Source: Acetobacteraceae bacterium (GTDB taxonomy: Bacteria > Pseudomonadota > Alphaproteobacteria > Acetobacterales > Acetobacteraceae). Taken from it: 6,203 nucleotides of DNA. Within the stretch, counting starts at the first letter, position 1, and the number at the start of each line of letters is the position of its first letter. Location of the stretch: the NCBI GenBank assembly GCA_003164305.1, contig PLSZ01000044.1, positions 22,892 through 29,094 of the forward strand. The letters run 5' to 3'. Under the pieces are notes generated by a model that was given only the letters and a program-made list of their open reading frames with translations, was not told the origin of the DNA and did not search any database. This document shows positions 5,730 through 6,203 of this stretch, piece after piece. Made by a program: the position numbers and the translations under genes.

Positions 5730-6097
5730 GAGGCCTGCTGCTGGCGCTCGGCCTGATCGCGGCCGCGCCGGAGTTCGCTCCAGCCTTCGCCGGAGACGCC
5801 GACGTCACCCACGTCGATATCCGTCAGCGTGACGGACGTTACGATCTCGACGTCACCATCCGGTCCAAGGACACCGGCTGGGAACGCTACGCCGACCGGA
5901 TCGAGGCGCTGGGACCTGATGGAGCCGTGCTTGGCACCCGGATCCTGGAACATCCGCATGAGGACGAACAACCGTTCACCCGCGACCTGTACGAACTGCC
6001 CGTGCCGCTGGGCATCGGACGGATCACCGTCCGCGCGCATTTCAAGCCCACCGGTTTCGACGGCGCCACGCTGACCGTTCCGCTTCCGGGCCGGTAG
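5726..6097 (+). CDS. Small secreted/periplasmic beta-rich protein of unknown function
   Basis: A 123-residue protein starting at GTG 5726, whose last bases overlap the TGA of the membrane-protein gene (GTGA). A second GTG at 5723 is equally in frame and cannot be excluded. Residues 1-22 look like a Sec signal peptide (one Arg, hydrophobic core LLLALGLIAAA, A-F-A before a likely cleavage at 22/23), with no lipobox cysteine. The mature domain of about 100 residues alternates polar and hydrophobic residues like a beta sandwich: VTHVDIRQRDGRYDLDVTI at 27-45, DTGWERYADR at 49-58, GPDGAVLGTRIL at 63-74, HPHEDEQPFTR at 76-86, then IGRITVRAHFKPTGFDG at 97-113. From memory, the TGW...YADR...HPH-x-x-EQPFTR pattern recurs in uncharacterised alphaproteobacterial proteins. 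No catalytic residues can be named. Coupling to the membrane protein suggests a shared envelope role. Confidence 0.8.
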   Translation: MRGLLLALGLIAAAPEFAPAFAGDADVTHVDIRQRDGRYDLDVTIRSKDTGWERYADRIEALGPDGAVLGTRILEHPHEDEQPFTRDLYELPVPLGIGRITVRAHFKPTGFDGATLTVPLPGR

Positions 6098-6127
6098 CGC
6101 GGCCGCCGTTCAATACCCAGCAGATCC

Positions 6128-6203
6128 CTACTCCGCCGGCGCCATCGCCCGCGCGCTGACCCGTCGCGGAATATGCAACCCCACCGCGGCGATCACCGCG
6201 CTG
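6128..6203 (-). CDS. C-terminal end of an unidentified minus-strand gene (partial)
   Basis: On the minus strand the frame is open from the window edge to TAG (6130-6128), giving the terminal residues SAVIAAVGLHIPRR followed by VSARAMAPAE. The GC-rich third positions fit coding sequence, and the hydrophobic-then-basic pattern would suit the last helix and cytoplasmic tail of a transporter. However, 24 residues are too few to identify a family. If real, it converges on the secreted-protein gene with a 30-base gap. Confidence 0.4.
   Translation of the reverse strand, partial: SAVIAAVGLHIPRRVSARAMAPAE

Overview
The window looks like chromosomal DNA from a GC-rich bacterium, most likely an alphaproteobacterium (Rhodospirillales or Acetobacteraceae-like). 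This rests on high GC, strong GC3 codon bias (which creates long antisense open frames), the small secreted protein family at the right end, and GC-rich intergenic palindromes of a style I associate with alphaproteobacterial genomes. The lineage is an inference. No mobile-element genes, RNA genes or CRISPR arrays are visible.

Layout: positions 1-2310 hold a plus-strand operon. It contains the C-terminal part of a beta-hydroxyacid dehydrogenase (3-hydroxyisobutyrate dehydrogenase/6-phosphogluconate dehydrogenase-like), followed by two tandem luciferase-like (LLM, bacterial luciferase superfamily) oxidoreductases about 60% identical to each other. Both junctions are 15 nt and each carries a good Shine-Dalgarno site. 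The operon meets a minus-strand amidase-signature hydrolase (2381-3724) head to tail-end, with a 15-bp GC hairpin between the two stops that probably terminates both. Positions 3725-4380 are a roughly 650-bp gene-free stretch. It holds an inverted repeat just upstream of the amidase and two composite palindromic elements, one of them bounded by 11-bp perfect inverted repeats. A third LLM oxidoreductase, from a different subgroup, lies at 4381-5358 on the minus strand. Divergent from it, an overlapping gene pair encodes a small two-helix membrane protein (5445-5729) and a secreted approximately 100-residue domain protein (5726-6097). The last 76 bases probably hold the C-terminus of an unidentified minus-strand gene.

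Working together: one dehydrogenase, three flavin/F420-type oxidoreductases and an amidase within 5.4 kb suggest a small catabolic neighbourhood. The LLM enzymes would oxidise or reduce an organic substrate, the amidase would cleave an amide, and the dehydrogenase would handle a 3-hydroxyacid or its semialdehyde. The substrate cannot be read from the sequence. I see no clear sign of an entirely new system. The items most worth following are the tandem LLM pair, the composite intergenic repeats and the membrane/secreted protein pair.
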